Shown here one piece after another: positions 17,838-26,730 of a stretch of 64,000 nucleotides of DNA. Both the position numbers and the translations under genes were made by a program. The notes beneath the pieces were generated by a model. The model did not search any database. It was not told the DNA's origin and saw only the letters and a program-made list of their open reading frames with translations. Positions within the stretch are counted from its first letter, which is position 1; each line of letters starts with the position of its first letter. Source of the stretch: an uncultured Roseobacter sp. (lineage in GTDB: Bacteria; Pseudomonadota; Alphaproteobacteria; Rhodobacterales; Rhodobacteraceae); the NCBI RefSeq assembly GCF_947492555.1, contig NZ_CANLNE010000001.1, forward strand, positions 62,001 through 126,000. Direction: 5' to 3'.

Positions 17838-18761
17838 ATGACCCTGTTCTTTTCGCGCCGTACCTATAATGCCTCGAAAAAACGCTTCACCAATAACCCC
17901 GCCGATGTGACCCGCTATGTCCAGTTGACCAGCGGTCCGGACGCCAGCGGGAAATGGCAGGGCGGAATCATCAGCAAGGACGACTGGCTGGCCCAGGTCA
18001 AGGCAGAGGCCACGACCAACGAGATTACGATCTACGTGCATGGGTTCAACACCGACCAGATCGACAACCTTGGCCGCATGAACAAGATACGGGCCGGGTT
18101 GCGGGGGGAAGGCTACCGCGGTGCCCTGATCGCTTACGACTGGCCCAGTGCGGGCACGGTCACGGCCTATGACAGCGACAAACGCCACGCCAAGCTGACA
18201 GCGGAACACCTCGTCCGCGATGGCATCCTGCCCCTGCTGGCGCTGTCCCCGCGCCCCAAGGTCAATCTGATCGCGCATTCCATGGGGGCCTATCTGGTGC
18301 TGCGCGCGCTCTCTGAATTCGACGATGATGCGGGCCCCGGATCGGGGGCATGGAAGCTGAACGAAACCATGTTTGTCTCCGGTGACGCGGATCGTCGGTG
18401 GTTCGGTAAAGGCGCCTGGGGCGCGCTTTTACTTGCGCATAGATCCAAGCGGTTTACCAATTATTACAGCCAGTTGGACGATGTTTTGAATGCAGCCGTC
18501 CCCGCCAACGGGTTCCGCAAACGGGCGGGCCGCAGTGGCATGCCATCCGGCATTCACAAAAACCACGTCGATCTTTACAGCCACGAGCAATACCTCAAGG
18601 ATGTGGACGGGCCAAACCGGACCGTGCTGAACTCCCACCGCTGGTGGTTCGACAATGCCAAGTTTTACAGGGACGCGGGGTTGACGCTGGCCGGTCAGCC
18701 TGCCTTCCCGCTGCCGACACGGCGCCGGACAACGACCACGGATCTCGCACTGCTGAGTTGA
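17838..18761 (+). CDS. Alpha/beta hydrolase (DUF900 family)
   Basis: 307 residues from the ATG at 17838, ten bases after ACGGAG. Features of the DUF900/COG4782 esterase-like family: a strand ITIYVHGFNT at the oxyanion-hole position, YDWPSAG and the nucleophile elbow AHSMGAY with the catalytic serine near residue 156. A conserved VSGDAD (likely the acid) and a late His in NSHRWWF would complete the triad. There is no signal peptide, so it is cytosolic. Substrate unknown. Confidence 0.8.
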   Translation: MTLFFSRRTYNASKKRFTNNPADVTRYVQLTSGPDASGKWQGGIISKDDWLAQVKAEATTNEITIYVHGFNTDQIDNLGRMNKIRAGLRGEGYRGALIAYDWPSAGTVTAYDSDKRHAKLTAEHLVRDGILPLLALSPRPKVNLIAHSMGAYLVLRALSEFDDDAGPGSGAWKLNETMFVSGDADRRWFGKGAWGALLLAHRSKRFTNYYSQLDDVLNAAVPANGFRKRAGRSGMPSGIHKNHVDLYSHEQYLKDVDGPNRTVLNSHRWWFDNAKFYRDAGLTLAGQPAFPLPTRRRTTTTDLALLS

Positions 18762-18947
18762 GCCACCGTCACTTGAGAGGGCGAAAATGTCTTGTCTTTC
18801 ACGACGCGCCGGCATAGAGGCGGCTCAGGCGCGTGGTGCCTGCCGTTCGCATTCTGGTGAAACCACGATGGACCTTCCGATTTCTGATCCCATGGGTCGC
18901 GCATCGGTGCCGGCAATGCGAACACCCTGCCCTCTCCTGCGACCTGA

Positions 18948-19403
18948 ATGGAGATGAAAGTGGATACACCTCTTCCTTCCCGCGACGCGTTGAAGGCCCA
19001 GGCCCGGCGGCTGCGGGCCCGGCTGATCGAGGCCGGTCAGCCCATGTCGCATTCGATGGCGCTCGAAACCGTCGCACATCAATGGGGCGTCCGTGACTGG
19101 AACACGCTCTGCGCGCTGGCCGGCGATGCGCCCAAGACAGTCTGGCAAGTTGGGCAGCGCGTCACCGGCCGTTATCTCGGGCGCCGCTTTCAGGGCGTCG
19201 TGAAAGCGGCGAGCCAGCGCACGGCAGGCTTCTGGCGTATGACCATCCGGTTTGACGAGCCGGTGGATGTGGTGCGCTCGGACCAGTTTGCCTGCCTGCG
19301 CCGCCAGATCAATTGCAGTCTGGATGCAAAGGGTCGCAGCCCGCAGAAAACCTCTGATGGCGTACCGCAGGTCATTCTGAATGACCACTGGTCGCGCCCC
19401 TGA
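18948..19403 (+). CDS. Glyoxalase-superfamily-type protein of unknown role
   Basis: Up to 151 residues. The N-terminal block SRDALKAQARRLRARLIEAGQPMSH followed by ALETVAHQWGVRDWNTLCA belongs to a family common in Rhodobacteraceae and listed as glyoxalase-related. The C-terminal half (GQRVTGRYLGRRFQGVV ... VRFDEPVDVV-like strands) is a small beta barrel. The start is ambiguous: ATG at 18948 or 18954, or a GTG at 18960 preceded by GGAG with good spacing. No catalytic role is evident. Confidence 0.6.
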   Translation: MEMKVDTPLPSRDALKAQARRLRARLIEAGQPMSHSMALETVAHQWGVRDWNTLCALAGDAPKTVWQVGQRVTGRYLGRRFQGVVKAASQRTAGFWRMTIRFDEPVDVVRSDQFACLRRQINCSLDAKGRSPQKTSDGVPQVILNDHWSRP

Positions 19404-19436
19404 CAGCGGTCCGGGCGCTCAGTCAGGGCGCCCGGA

Positions 19437-20174
19437 TCACCGTGCCGCGGCTTTGACAACATAGCTGTGGATGGAAAACACGACCGCGCCGCTTTCGGGC
19501 ATCCGCACAATGCATTGCCGTTCGGCGCGCTGATAGGCAGCTTCAGCCTCACCCGGTGCAATCCGACGGGGCGACAGGGCCGAGCGCGGCTGAAACAGTT
19601 CCGGGTCGTCGTACCACAGGCGATTATAGCGCCACATCGGGCGGCCCACCTGCACCCCGTCGAACAGGCGCTGCACCCGGCGGGCAATACCGGCGTCATA
19701 TTCATCGACCGTGTCATGGATGCCGATCAACGGACGCCCGACCTTCTCGCTCAGCCGCCAGCTGGCGGGGAAACACAGGCAGGCGGCGGTTAGTACGTGT
19801 TCGTCACCGCGCTTTTGCAGAATGCAAATGTCCTCCTGCACCAGCTGGCCCAACGCCACCAGTGGCGCATCCCCGTCGAGCGGAACGACCTGCCCGTCCG
19901 GGCAGCGGCACTCTGTGTCTGAAACCTCGAAGCCCAAACCCGGCAGCAGCTTGAGAGCCTCACTCAACACCTCCCGCGCGGCGATATGCGCGCCAGCGTC
20001 CTGCCAATAGACATCCGCGCGCTGCGTCGCGAGCAGCGACCGACGATGCGCCATCTGGGCGGCATACGCCTCGTCCAGACGCAGCCAGTCGTCACCACCA
20101 AGAGGCTGCACACCCGGCAAGGCGCGCTCTTCCAGCATCTCCTGCGGCAGTTTTTTCTGCAAAATCTCCACCAT
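19437..20174 (-). CDS. DUF3445 haem-dependent oxidative N-demethylase family protein
   Basis: 245 residues. The C-terminal region WRYNRLWYDDPELFQPR and the preceding HDTVDEYDAGIARRVQRLFDGVQVGRPMWR are typical of DUF3445, a family that includes the haem subunit of dimethylamine monooxygenases; RRSLLATQR nearer the N-terminus also fits. The partner reductase subunits are not next door, so the substrate cannot be read from context. It is divergent from dddP with 128 bp between starts, so the two may share regulation. Confidence 0.75.
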   Translation of the reverse strand: MVEILQKKLPQEMLEERALPGVQPLGGDDWLRLDEAYAAQMAHRRSLLATQRADVYWQDAGAHIAAREVLSEALKLLPGLGFEVSDTECRCPDGQVVPLDGDAPLVALGQLVQEDICILQKRGDEHVLTAACLCFPASWRLSEKVGRPLIGIHDTVDEYDAGIARRVQRLFDGVQVGRPMWRYNRLWYDDPELFQPRSALSPRRIAPGEAEAAYQRAERQCIVRMPESGAVVFSIHSYVVKAAAR

Positions 20175-20302
20175 AACAGCGCCTTAGTCAGAGACAGCCA
20201 TAATGTCATCAAAAAACGACCATGAGGTGTGTCGCATTCGAGCAAACCTGCAACGGAAATTGCGCCCAAGCTTGAGTGGAAACAGATACCGCGAGGTCCG
20301 CG

Positions 20303-21643
20303 ATGAACCAACATTACCGCGATACGCGCAAGATCGACCCGAACCGGGGCGCCACGCTGGGCGATGGCTCCCCCAATGACATGGACCGGGTGGAGATCGG
20401 CCCGACGCAGCTGGCCTTTGCCGAATGGGCGGCGGCCGGGTTGGAACTGCCCGACCTCGCCGCAATGCGCGCCTATCGGCACGCGCGGCTGACGCGGCAT
20501 ATCGTTGACCGTGGCTATGCCGGGCTTCTGATGACCGACCCGCTCAACATCCGCTATGCCACCGACAGCACCAACATGCAGCTCTGGAACACCCACAATC
20601 CCTTTCGCGCGGTCCTGCTCTGCGCCGATGGCTATATGGTGATGTGGGACTACAAGAACGCGCCTTTTTTGAGCAAGTTCAACCCGCTGGTCCGCGAGCA
20701 GCGCTCCGGGGCCGATCTCTTCTACTTCGATCGGGGCGACAAGGTGGACGTGGCCGCCGACACATTTGCCAATGAGGTGCGGATCTTGTTGGCGGACCAT
20801 GCGCCGGGGCTGACACAACTTGCCGCCGACAAGGTGATGCTGCACGGGCTGCGGGCGTTGGAGGCGCAGGGTTTCACGGTCATGGATGGCGAAGAGGTGA
20901 CGGAAAAATCCCGCGCGGTAAAAGGCTCCGACGAGATCAAGGCGATGCGCTGTTCCTCGCACGCCTGCGAGACGGCGATGCGGCTAATGGAGGCGTTCGC
21001 CCGCAGCCATGTCGGCGACGGCGTGACCTGCGAAGATGACATCTGGGCAATTTTGCATGCCGAAAACGTCCGTCGCGGCGGCGAGTGGATCGAGACCCGC
21101 CTGCTGTCGTCGGGGCCCCGCACCAACCCGTGGTTCCAGGAATGCGGTCCGCGCGTCTGCCAGCGAAACGAGATCATCTCCTTCGACACCGATCTGGTGG
21201 GGGCGTATGGCATCTGCACGGACGTCTCGCGCAGCTGGTGGATCGGCGATGAAAAGCCGCGCCCCGACATGATCTATGCCATGCAGCACGGGGTCGAGCA
21301 CATCATGACCAACATGCAGATGCTGAAACCCGGCGTGATGATCCCGGAGTTGTCGGCAGGTACCCATGTGCTGGATGCACCGTTCCAGAAACAGAAATAC
21401 GGCTGCCTGATGCATGGCGTGGGTCTGTGCGATGAGTGGCCCCTGGTGGCCTATCCCGACCAGGCAGTGGACGGTGCCTACGACTATCCGCTGGAGCCGG
21501 GCATGTGCCTATGCGTGGAGGCGCTGGTCAGCCCGGAGGGCGGTGATTTCTCGATCAAGCTGGAGGATCAGGTTCTCATCACCGAAGACGGTTTCGAGAA
21601 CCTGACCACCTATCCCTTCGACGATGATTTGATGGGGCGTTGA
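20303..21643 (+). CDS. dddP: DddP, dimethylsulfoniopropionate lyase
   Basis: 446 residues, the exact length of characterised DddP enzymes. DddP has the M24 metallopeptidase fold but splits DMSP into DMS and acrylate. All residues reported for the metal centre are in place: Asp295, Asp297, Asp307, His371, Glu406 and Glu421, together with the catalytic Asp377 and Tyr366. The N-terminal arm starting MNQHYRDTRKIDPNRGATLG, which swaps between subunits in the dimer, is complete. The start at 20303 is supported by that family N-terminus. The protein is cytosolic. No dmdA or DMSP transporter gene is adjacent, so DMSP uptake must be encoded elsewhere. Confidence 0.96.
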   Translation: MNQHYRDTRKIDPNRGATLGDGSPNDMDRVEIGPTQLAFAEWAAAGLELPDLAAMRAYRHARLTRHIVDRGYAGLLMTDPLNIRYATDSTNMQLWNTHNPFRAVLLCADGYMVMWDYKNAPFLSKFNPLVREQRSGADLFYFDRGDKVDVAADTFANEVRILLADHAPGLTQLAADKVMLHGLRALEAQGFTVMDGEEVTEKSRAVKGSDEIKAMRCSSHACETAMRLMEAFARSHVGDGVTCEDDIWAILHAENVRRGGEWIETRLLSSGPRTNPWFQECGPRVCQRNEIISFDTDLVGAYGICTDVSRSWWIGDEKPRPDMIYAMQHGVEHIMTNMQMLKPGVMIPELSAGTHVLDAPFQKQKYGCLMHGVGLCDEWPLVAYPDQAVDGAYDYPLEPGMCLCVEALVSPEGGDFSIKLEDQVLITEDGFENLTTYPFDDDLMGR

Positions 21644-21659
21644 TGGGCACTAGACCCGG

Positions 21660-22460
21660 TTACGGCGCGGGAAAGATATCGAGCCGCGCAAGCACGTGCC
21701 GGGCCAGCATCTTGCGCTGCGGTGCTTCGTCAAAGCCGCCCAGATCCATGTTGAGCGCAAAGACATAGGTCTCATCTGCCGTCTCGACCCAGCCGACATA
21801 CCAGCCCAGATCATCCTGAGCATTACGTATGTAGTAGCCGGTTTTGGCATAGAGCCGCGCATCACCGGCTTCCGCCTCCATCATGATCTTGCGCGAGTCC
21901 ACATAAGTCGCGGGCGCGAGCGGCAGGTCCTCCTGTGCCAGTTTGGTCAGAAAGTCGACCTGCTCCTCGGCGCTGATTGCAAGCGGGCCGCGCAGCCAGT
22001 AATTGTCGAGCGCGCTTTCGTCGCCGATCTCCGCATTGCCGTAGTCCAAGGCCTGCAACCAATCTGCCATCTTGTCGCCACCGATGCTGGTCGTGATGTG
22101 CTGGTAGACCCAGACCGCTGATCGATGATAGGCGGATGTCAGCGACTGGTCCTGATTCCAGCTGTCCATGAACCGTTCCTTGCCATCCCATTCAAAGGTG
22201 GTCTCAGGCGTGGCAAAACCGCTTTCCAGCGCAATCAGCGTATGGGGAATTTTCGATGTCGACGCGGGCTGAAAGCGTTCATCGGCCCGGGCAAAGTTAC
22301 TGCTCCACTTTTGTCCGTCCGACAGGCGCTTCACCACCACGGCCGTGGTCGCATTCTCCACGCCAATTTCCGAAACATAGTCAGAAATATCATAGGGTTG
22401 CGCATAGGCACCCGTCGCAAAAATACTGCAAAGCGCAGCGGTTCTCAACATCGACATCAT
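21660..22460 (-). CDS. Class D (OXA-type) beta-lactamase
   Basis: 266 residues with a signal peptide ending near residue 20 (AYA). All class D motifs are present: the nucleophile box S67-T-S-K70, S114-A-V, Y140-G-N, W155 in NYWLRGPL and K206-T-G. The enzyme would hydrolyse penicillin-type rings in the periplasm through a carboxylated Lys70. AGGAG seven bases before the ATG at 22460 fixes the start. It is chromosomal with no mobile element nearby, which fits an intrinsic environmental OXA; the spectrum cannot be predicted from sequence alone. Confidence 0.93.
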   Translation of the reverse strand: MMSMLRTAALCSIFATGAYAQPYDISDYVSEIGVENATTAVVVKRLSDGQKWSSNFARADERFQPASTSKIPHTLIALESGFATPETTFEWDGKERFMDSWNQDQSLTSAYHRSAVWVYQHITTSIGGDKMADWLQALDYGNAEIGDESALDNYWLRGPLAISAEEQVDFLTKLAQEDLPLAPATYVDSRKIMMEAEAGDARLYAKTGYYIRNAQDDLGWYVGWVETADETYVFALNMDLGGFDEAPQRKMLARHVLARLDIFPAP

Positions 22461-22992
22461 AACGTTTCTCCTGATCGAAAATGCTGTGACGGCACATCTG
22501 TGACGTCCAGAGTTTGGGTTTTTTTGGATAGGGATTACTGCTTCTTTTATCCCACCCCGCTTCTAGTATTGCGGGAAGCGGGGAGCAAAGGAGAAATCAC
22601 AGACCGACCGCCCAAATATCTGCCTGCGCGGCAATCCGCTTGCGACACATCTCTTGAGACCGTGGACATGCCTGATGCCTTCTCCATCAGATTGGCTGAT
22701 CGGATTCTGGCACCCTGGATCGGGCGCAGTTGACGTCATACCCATGGATTGGATGGTAGCTCACCCGTCGGGTCGGTTCGAGGAAACTCAGGTGGAGGCC
22801 TGTGCCCAACATGGTCAAGGTCCTGCCCGGCAAGTCCAGAATGCGCAGCAGGCCACAGTACTATGCACGCTGAGGGCGAAAAAGTCGGAGTCGCAGCGGG
22901 ATAGAGAAAATTCCCCTTTCGTTCCGTCGCGCACCATTGTAGACAAATTTTAATCTCTGGGCTCTGCGCAACAGATTCGCAGGACTCAGGTT
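22461..22992. other. 532-bp stretch without a convincing gene
   Basis: The beginning should hold the beta-lactamase promoter and the end the promoter of the VPLPA-CTERM gene. Short open frames in the middle have no family character, ribosome site or consistent codon pattern. Confidence 0.5.
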
Positions 22993-23745
22993 ATGTTCAT
23001 TTGGATCGACCCTTCAAACGGTCGAACAGTAACGAGTTGGAGACACGGTTTGAAACTCATCGCTCTGGCGGCTGCGGCTGCCCTTTCCCTTACGACATTT
23101 GCAACACATGCGCAGGCTGCGACGCTGTCCGGCACTTTTGAAGTGCAGGTTGTGAACTTCAACGCCGGCGGGTCCGGTAATGGTGCACGCGCTGACCGCG
23201 AAAACTTTGACGCGCGTTTTGCCGCCGCTGATGATACGCACAAAGACACGTTTGTTTACACCGGCGCGCTCGACTTCTTTGTCGACAACTTCCCCAAGGA
23301 CATCGATCTGGAAACCGTTTCGGACTTTCTGGAGTCTCTCAGCTCCGGCACGATCAGCGGTTTGGACGAAGGCGTCGCCGGTTTGCGCCTGAGCAACCCA
23401 AAGTTCCAGACCACCACATTGTTTTCCTTTACCGAAGTTTATTCCAACGCCTTTGACACATCCGTGACCCACGATGATGGCTTCACCATCTATGATGACG
23501 GCGAGGAGCTCATCGGCTTTGCGAACCCGACGGGCATCCGTACAACGCCGAAAACCGGCACCGTCAACTTCACGGGTGGCGAGTTCAACCTGATCTATGC
23601 GGCCGCAAACGGTAACCCATCCAAGCTTTTCGTTGAAGGCGATGGCGTACCGGCTGTGCCGCTGCCAGCTTCGGCCTTTCTGCTGATCGGTGCGATGGGT
23701 GGATTTGGTGTTGCAGCACGGCGCAAGGCCCGCAAGGCAGCCTGA
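22993..23745 (+). CDS. Secreted protein with VPLPA-CTERM sorting signal
   Basis: 250 residues from the ATG at 22993 (AGGA eight bases upstream). A TTG at 23050, seven bases after GGAG, would give a neater signal peptide, MKLIALAAAAALSLTTF, so the true start may be there. Cleavage is expected after AQA. The mature part is Thr-, Asp- and Gly-rich, as in secreted beta proteins. The C-terminus VPAVPLPASAFLLIGAMGG followed by ARRKARKAA is a VPLPA-CTERM tail: motif, membrane helix and Arg cluster, which is cut by an exosortase to sort the protein to the surface. The exosortase itself is not in this window. Confidence 0.85.
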   Translation: MFIWIDPSNGRTVTSWRHGLKLIALAAAAALSLTTFATHAQAATLSGTFEVQVVNFNAGGSGNGARADRENFDARFAAADDTHKDTFVYTGALDFFVDNFPKDIDLETVSDFLESLSSGTISGLDEGVAGLRLSNPKFQTTTLFSFTEVYSNAFDTSVTHDDGFTIYDDGEELIGFANPTGIRTTPKTGTVNFTGGEFNLIYAAANGNPSKLFVEGDGVPAVPLPASAFLLIGAMGGFGVAARRKARKAA

Positions 23746-23774
23746 ACCGACAGTATACCTGAACCAACAGTATA
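23741..23774. repeat. 17-bp tandem repeat spanning a stop codon
   Basis: Two adjacent copies of CCTGAACC(G/A)ACAGTATA, 23741-23757 and 23758-23774, differing at one base. The first copy includes the stop codon of the VPLPA-CTERM gene, so the duplication leaves the protein unchanged. Confidence 0.9.
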
Positions 23775-23783
23775 GTTGACTGG

Positions 23784-23812
23784 AAACGCGTCCTGCTTAG
23801 GGCGCGTTTTTT
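23784..23812 (+). terminator. Rho-independent terminator
   Basis: An 11-bp stem with one G-T pair (AAACGCGTCCT/AGGGCGCGTTT), four-base loop, followed by a run of seven T, 39 bases after the VPLPA-CTERM gene stop. Confidence 0.88.
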
Positions 23813-23926
23813 TGTGACACCGTCACTATGAGTGCGCGCGCGTCACCTCCCCGTGATCCTGCTGTCACACCCCTTGCATGCGTCCTGTCATGGCCCCACT
23901 CTGATCCCTGACAAAGGAGCCCTGCC

Positions 23927-25141
23927 ATGCCCACTCAACGTATCACTTTCCCCGGACATGACGGCTCGGAACTGGCCGCGCGTCTGGATCTGCCGGACGG
24001 GCCACATCTGGCGACGGCACTCTTTGCGCATTGCTTTACCTGCGGCAAGGACATCCCGGCGGCACGGCGTATCGCGGCGCGCCTGGCGTCTATGGGAATC
24101 GCCGTGCTGCGCTTTGATTTCACCGGGCTGGGGCATTCGGCGGGCGAGTTTTCCAACACCTCCTTCACCTCCAACGTCGATGACCTGATTGCCGCCCATG
24201 CCTATCTGTCTGGTCGCGGCATGACGCCGTCCCTGATGATCGGTCATTCCCTGGGCGGTGCTGCGGTGCTGAAGGCCACCGCACGGCTCGACACGATCAA
24301 GGCGGTTGCCACGCTGGGCGCGCCCTTTGATACCGAGCATGTCACACACAACTTCGCTGACGCCCTGCCCGAGATCATGTCGAAAGGCGTGGCCGAGGTG
24401 TCGCTGGGGGGGCGTCCTTTCCAGATCGGCAAGGGTTTCGTAGAGGATGTCGCGCAGGAAAAACTGACGCCCGCGATTGCCGCCCTGAACGCCGCACTGC
24501 TGGTTTTGCATGCTCCGAGGGACGAAATCGTTTCCATCGACAACGCCAGCCAGATTTTTCTGGCGGCAAAACACCCCAAGAGCTTTGTCACCCTCGACAG
24601 CGCCGATCATCTGGTCACCCGTGGCGAGGATGCGGAATACGCCGCTGACGTCATTGCCACCTGGGCGCGGCGCTATATCGCTCTGAAACCGCCCGCCCCG
24701 CCCCCCGGCGCGCCTGAAGGTGTGTTGCGCGTATCTGAGGCCGATCCAAATGGATACCTGACTGACATAACCTCATCGGACGGGCATCATCTGCTGGCGG
24801 ATGAACCGCTGGCCTATGGCGGCAGCAACAAGGGGCTCAGCCCCTACGGGTTTCTTTCTGCCGGTCTGGGGGCTTGCACCTCCATGACCATCCGCATGTA
24901 TGCCCGCCGCAAGGGGTGGCAACTGGCCCATGTCTCCGTCGATGTGAGCCACAACAAGATGCACGCCCAGGATGCGGAAACCGCTGTTGGCGAAAAAATC
25001 GACACCTGGCGACGGCGTATTACCCTCACCGGGGAGCTGGATGCAGAGCAACGCACGCGCCTGCTGGAGATTGCCGACAAATGCCCCGTGCACCGCACGT
25101 TGGAGCGCAGTTCCACCGTCATCACCGAATTGGCCGAGTAA
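23927..25141 (+). CDS. Alpha/beta hydrolase fused to an OsmC domain
   Basis: 404 residues in two domains. Residues 1-~250 are an alpha/beta hydrolase with GHSLGG (106-111, nucleophile Ser108), a likely acid in APRDEI and His in SADHL. After a Pro-rich linker (KPPAPPPGAPEG) the last ~140 residues are an OsmC/Ohr-like domain with the two redox cysteines in GACTSM and KCPVH. OsmC proteins reduce organic peroxides through this Cys pair. The combined architecture is a known bifunctional family; perhaps the hydrolase frees a lipid or ester peroxide for the OsmC part, but this is inference. Confidence 0.9.
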   Translation: MPTQRITFPGHDGSELAARLDLPDGPHLATALFAHCFTCGKDIPAARRIAARLASMGIAVLRFDFTGLGHSAGEFSNTSFTSNVDDLIAAHAYLSGRGMTPSLMIGHSLGGAAVLKATARLDTIKAVATLGAPFDTEHVTHNFADALPEIMSKGVAEVSLGGRPFQIGKGFVEDVAQEKLTPAIAALNAALLVLHAPRDEIVSIDNASQIFLAAKHPKSFVTLDSADHLVTRGEDAEYAADVIATWARRYIALKPPAPPPGAPEGVLRVSEADPNGYLTDITSSDGHHLLADEPLAYGGSNKGLSPYGFLSAGLGACTSMTIRMYARRKGWQLAHVSVDVSHNKMHAQDAETAVGEKIDTWRRRITLTGELDAEQRTRLLEIADKCPVHRTLERSSTVITELAE

Positions 25142-25175
25142 CGGGCTCAGCGTGCTACAAGCGCCAGAATGAAAT

Positions 25176-25200
25176 GAGGCGCAGCCATCGGCTGCGCCTC
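25176..25200. terminator. Hairpin terminator between convergent genes
   Basis: A perfect 11-bp stem (GAGGCGCAGCC/GGCTGCGCCTC) with a three-base loop between the OsmC fusion gene and bioY. T-rich sequence (GCATTTTA) follows on the plus strand, and CATTTC on the minus strand. Confidence 0.75.
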
Positions 25201-25225
25201 GCATTTTAACAAAACGGCGGTGGGG

Positions 25226-25831
25226 TCAGCGGCGCGCGCTGCCGACCGCTTTCCAGATCGCAGGCAGGAGCAGCGCGGCCAGCGCCAGCTTGATCGCATC
25301 CCCCAGCAGGAAGGGTGTCAGACCCCATGCGAGGATCGGCTTGTCCCAGCCGTAAAGCTGGCCCAGCCACAGAAGGCCCGGCACATAGAGCAAGATATTG
25401 CCCAGCAGCATCGCCACCGCCATCCACACCATGGACCGATCCCAGCCGCGCTGTGCCAGCGCGCCCAGCAGGACAGTCGCCATCACGTAGCCAACCAGAT
25501 AGCCACCGGTGCCACCCATCATATATTCGATACCGTTCAGATCGGCGGTGGAGTTTTGGAACACGTCAAATCCCAGCGCGCCGATGATCATGTAGCCCAG
25601 GATCGTCGTCAGGCCGAGCCGCGCGCCATAGGCCGCACCAATGGTCAGCACGGCAAAGGTGCCAAGGTTCATCAGCACGGGCGATCCCGGCACCGGCACC
25701 TTGATGTTCGCGGCGATCGTCACCAAAGCGATACCCAGAACAACAAGCACAGCCTGTTTGATCCGACGCGCGGTGCCTTCAGAGGGGACGAAATAATCTG
25801 CCAGAACAGAGTGTGAGGCGGACAATTGCAT
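25226..25831 (-). CDS. bioY: BioY, substrate-binding subunit of the biotin transporter
   Basis: 201 residues with about six membrane helices. The family motif region MNLGTFAVLTIGAAYGARLGLTT and the GGTGGYLVGYV loop are characteristic of BioY, the S component of ECF-type biotin transporters. The ATG at 25831 is preceded by AGGAG. No bioM or bioN gene is adjacent, so BioY acts alone or with a shared energising module. I found no BioR-type TTAT(A/C)ATAA box upstream, so regulation is not visible. Confidence 0.9.
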   Translation of the reverse strand: MQLSASHSVLADYFVPSEGTARRIKQAVLVVLGIALVTIAANIKVPVPGSPVLMNLGTFAVLTIGAAYGARLGLTTILGYMIIGALGFDVFQNSTADLNGIEYMMGGTGGYLVGYVMATVLLGALAQRGWDRSMVWMAVAMLLGNILLYVPGLLWLGQLYGWDKPILAWGLTPFLLGDAIKLALAALLLPAIWKAVGSARR

Positions 25832-25905
25832 GAGAAGAGGTCTCCTGTTGAGAATGCTTGGCCCCTGAATGCCGCAGCCACCCGCCCGGTGCAAGACCTG
25901 TTGCG

Positions 25906-26328
25906 CTAACGGCGGCTGTATTGGCTGACCATCCTGTAGGCTTTTCGCGGGCCCGTCACGTCCCAGACCGTCGAAAACGCGGGCCAGCGCGTGAAATCAT
26001 ACTGCACCACATAGCTGTCGGGGTCACACCAGTGCCTTGCCGTGCCGCCCTCGGCAGGCACGCGGTGAAAGAACCGACCATCGTCGAAACAGACGTCCAG
26101 ATCCGCGCCCCACAGATACATCCGCTCTGCCTGCAAGACCGGTCCGCCGGTCATCTCCAGCTGTCCCGCCTCACGGTAGATCATGCCGTGCCCGTCCGGT
26201 GTCCAGACCGCTTGTCCTGTAAACTGCGCTGTCTGACCGCCCGTATGGTCGATCTGGCGCTGCAAGTCCCACCGGCCTTCGAAATCCGCCAGCACGCGCG
26301 CCACCGCCTCAGTCTGCATAGGTCGCAT
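25906..26328 (-). CDS. DUF6314 family protein
   Basis: 140 residues. The pattern FEGRWDLQRQIDH near the start, GQAVWTPDG, YREAGQL, MYLWGADLDVCFDDGRFFH and HWCDPDSYVVQYDF matches the lipocalin-like DUF6314 family, of unknown function. The start overlaps the end of the upstream gene by 20 bases; a second Met at 26319 is also possible. Co-transcription with the gene at 26309-26647 is likely. Confidence 0.75.
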   Translation of the reverse strand: MRPMQTEAVARVLADFEGRWDLQRQIDHTGGQTAQFTGQAVWTPDGHGMIYREAGQLEMTGGPVLQAERMYLWGADLDVCFDDGRFFHRVPAEGGTARHWCDPDSYVVQYDFTRWPAFSTVWDVTGPRKAYRMVSQYSRR

Positions 26329-26647
26329 CGGTTATGTCGCCACCTGCCCCGATAAATCGCACCCTGTCACCGGACCGTGCCATACCGTAGCAGGCCCAGA
26401 GGTCAGACGGCGGCCATTGGCTGCAGTATTGGTCGCCCTGCACGCGCCAATAGCCCCAGCTGTCCGCTCCCGCGTTGTACAGCGTCCGGCCCGAGGCACG
26501 AAACTCCTGCCAGGCGCTGTCATATTGCAGCTTGCGGTCCGTCAGCGCCTGCTGCACCTCATCCCCCGTCAGCGGCATCCAGACGACCGTCTCAGCCGCT
26601 GCCAGAGCGGGCCACAGCCCCATCAGAGCGATCCACACCAAACGCAT
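26309..26647 (-). CDS. Small secreted protein, unknown function
   Basis: 112 residues with a Sec signal peptide (RLVWIALMGLWPALAAA, cleavage after AAA) behind a GGGAG site. The mature part shows TGDEVQQALTDRKLQYD, GRTLYNAGADSWGYWRV and CSQWPPSDLWACYGM, with two Cys that may pair: a small beta-rich secreted protein. It is divergent from purB and overlaps the following DUF6314 gene, so it is probably the first gene of that pair. Confidence 0.65.
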   Translation of the reverse strand: MRLVWIALMGLWPALAAAETVVWMPLTGDEVQQALTDRKLQYDSAWQEFRASGRTLYNAGADSWGYWRVQGDQYCSQWPPSDLWACYGMARSGDRVRFIGAGGDITDATYAD

Positions 26648-26730
26648 AAACCCCGGCTCCCATCTTGTAGCGCCATGCCCGTCAGTCTATGAGCGCAGGC
26701 GAGCCGACACAAATACGAAAAGGTGCGCCA

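Noticed and set aside
22125-22733. Plus-strand frame of 202 codons opposite the beta-lactamase and continuing into the gap
   Set aside because: No ribosome site, no motif; the first part is antisense to a certain gene.
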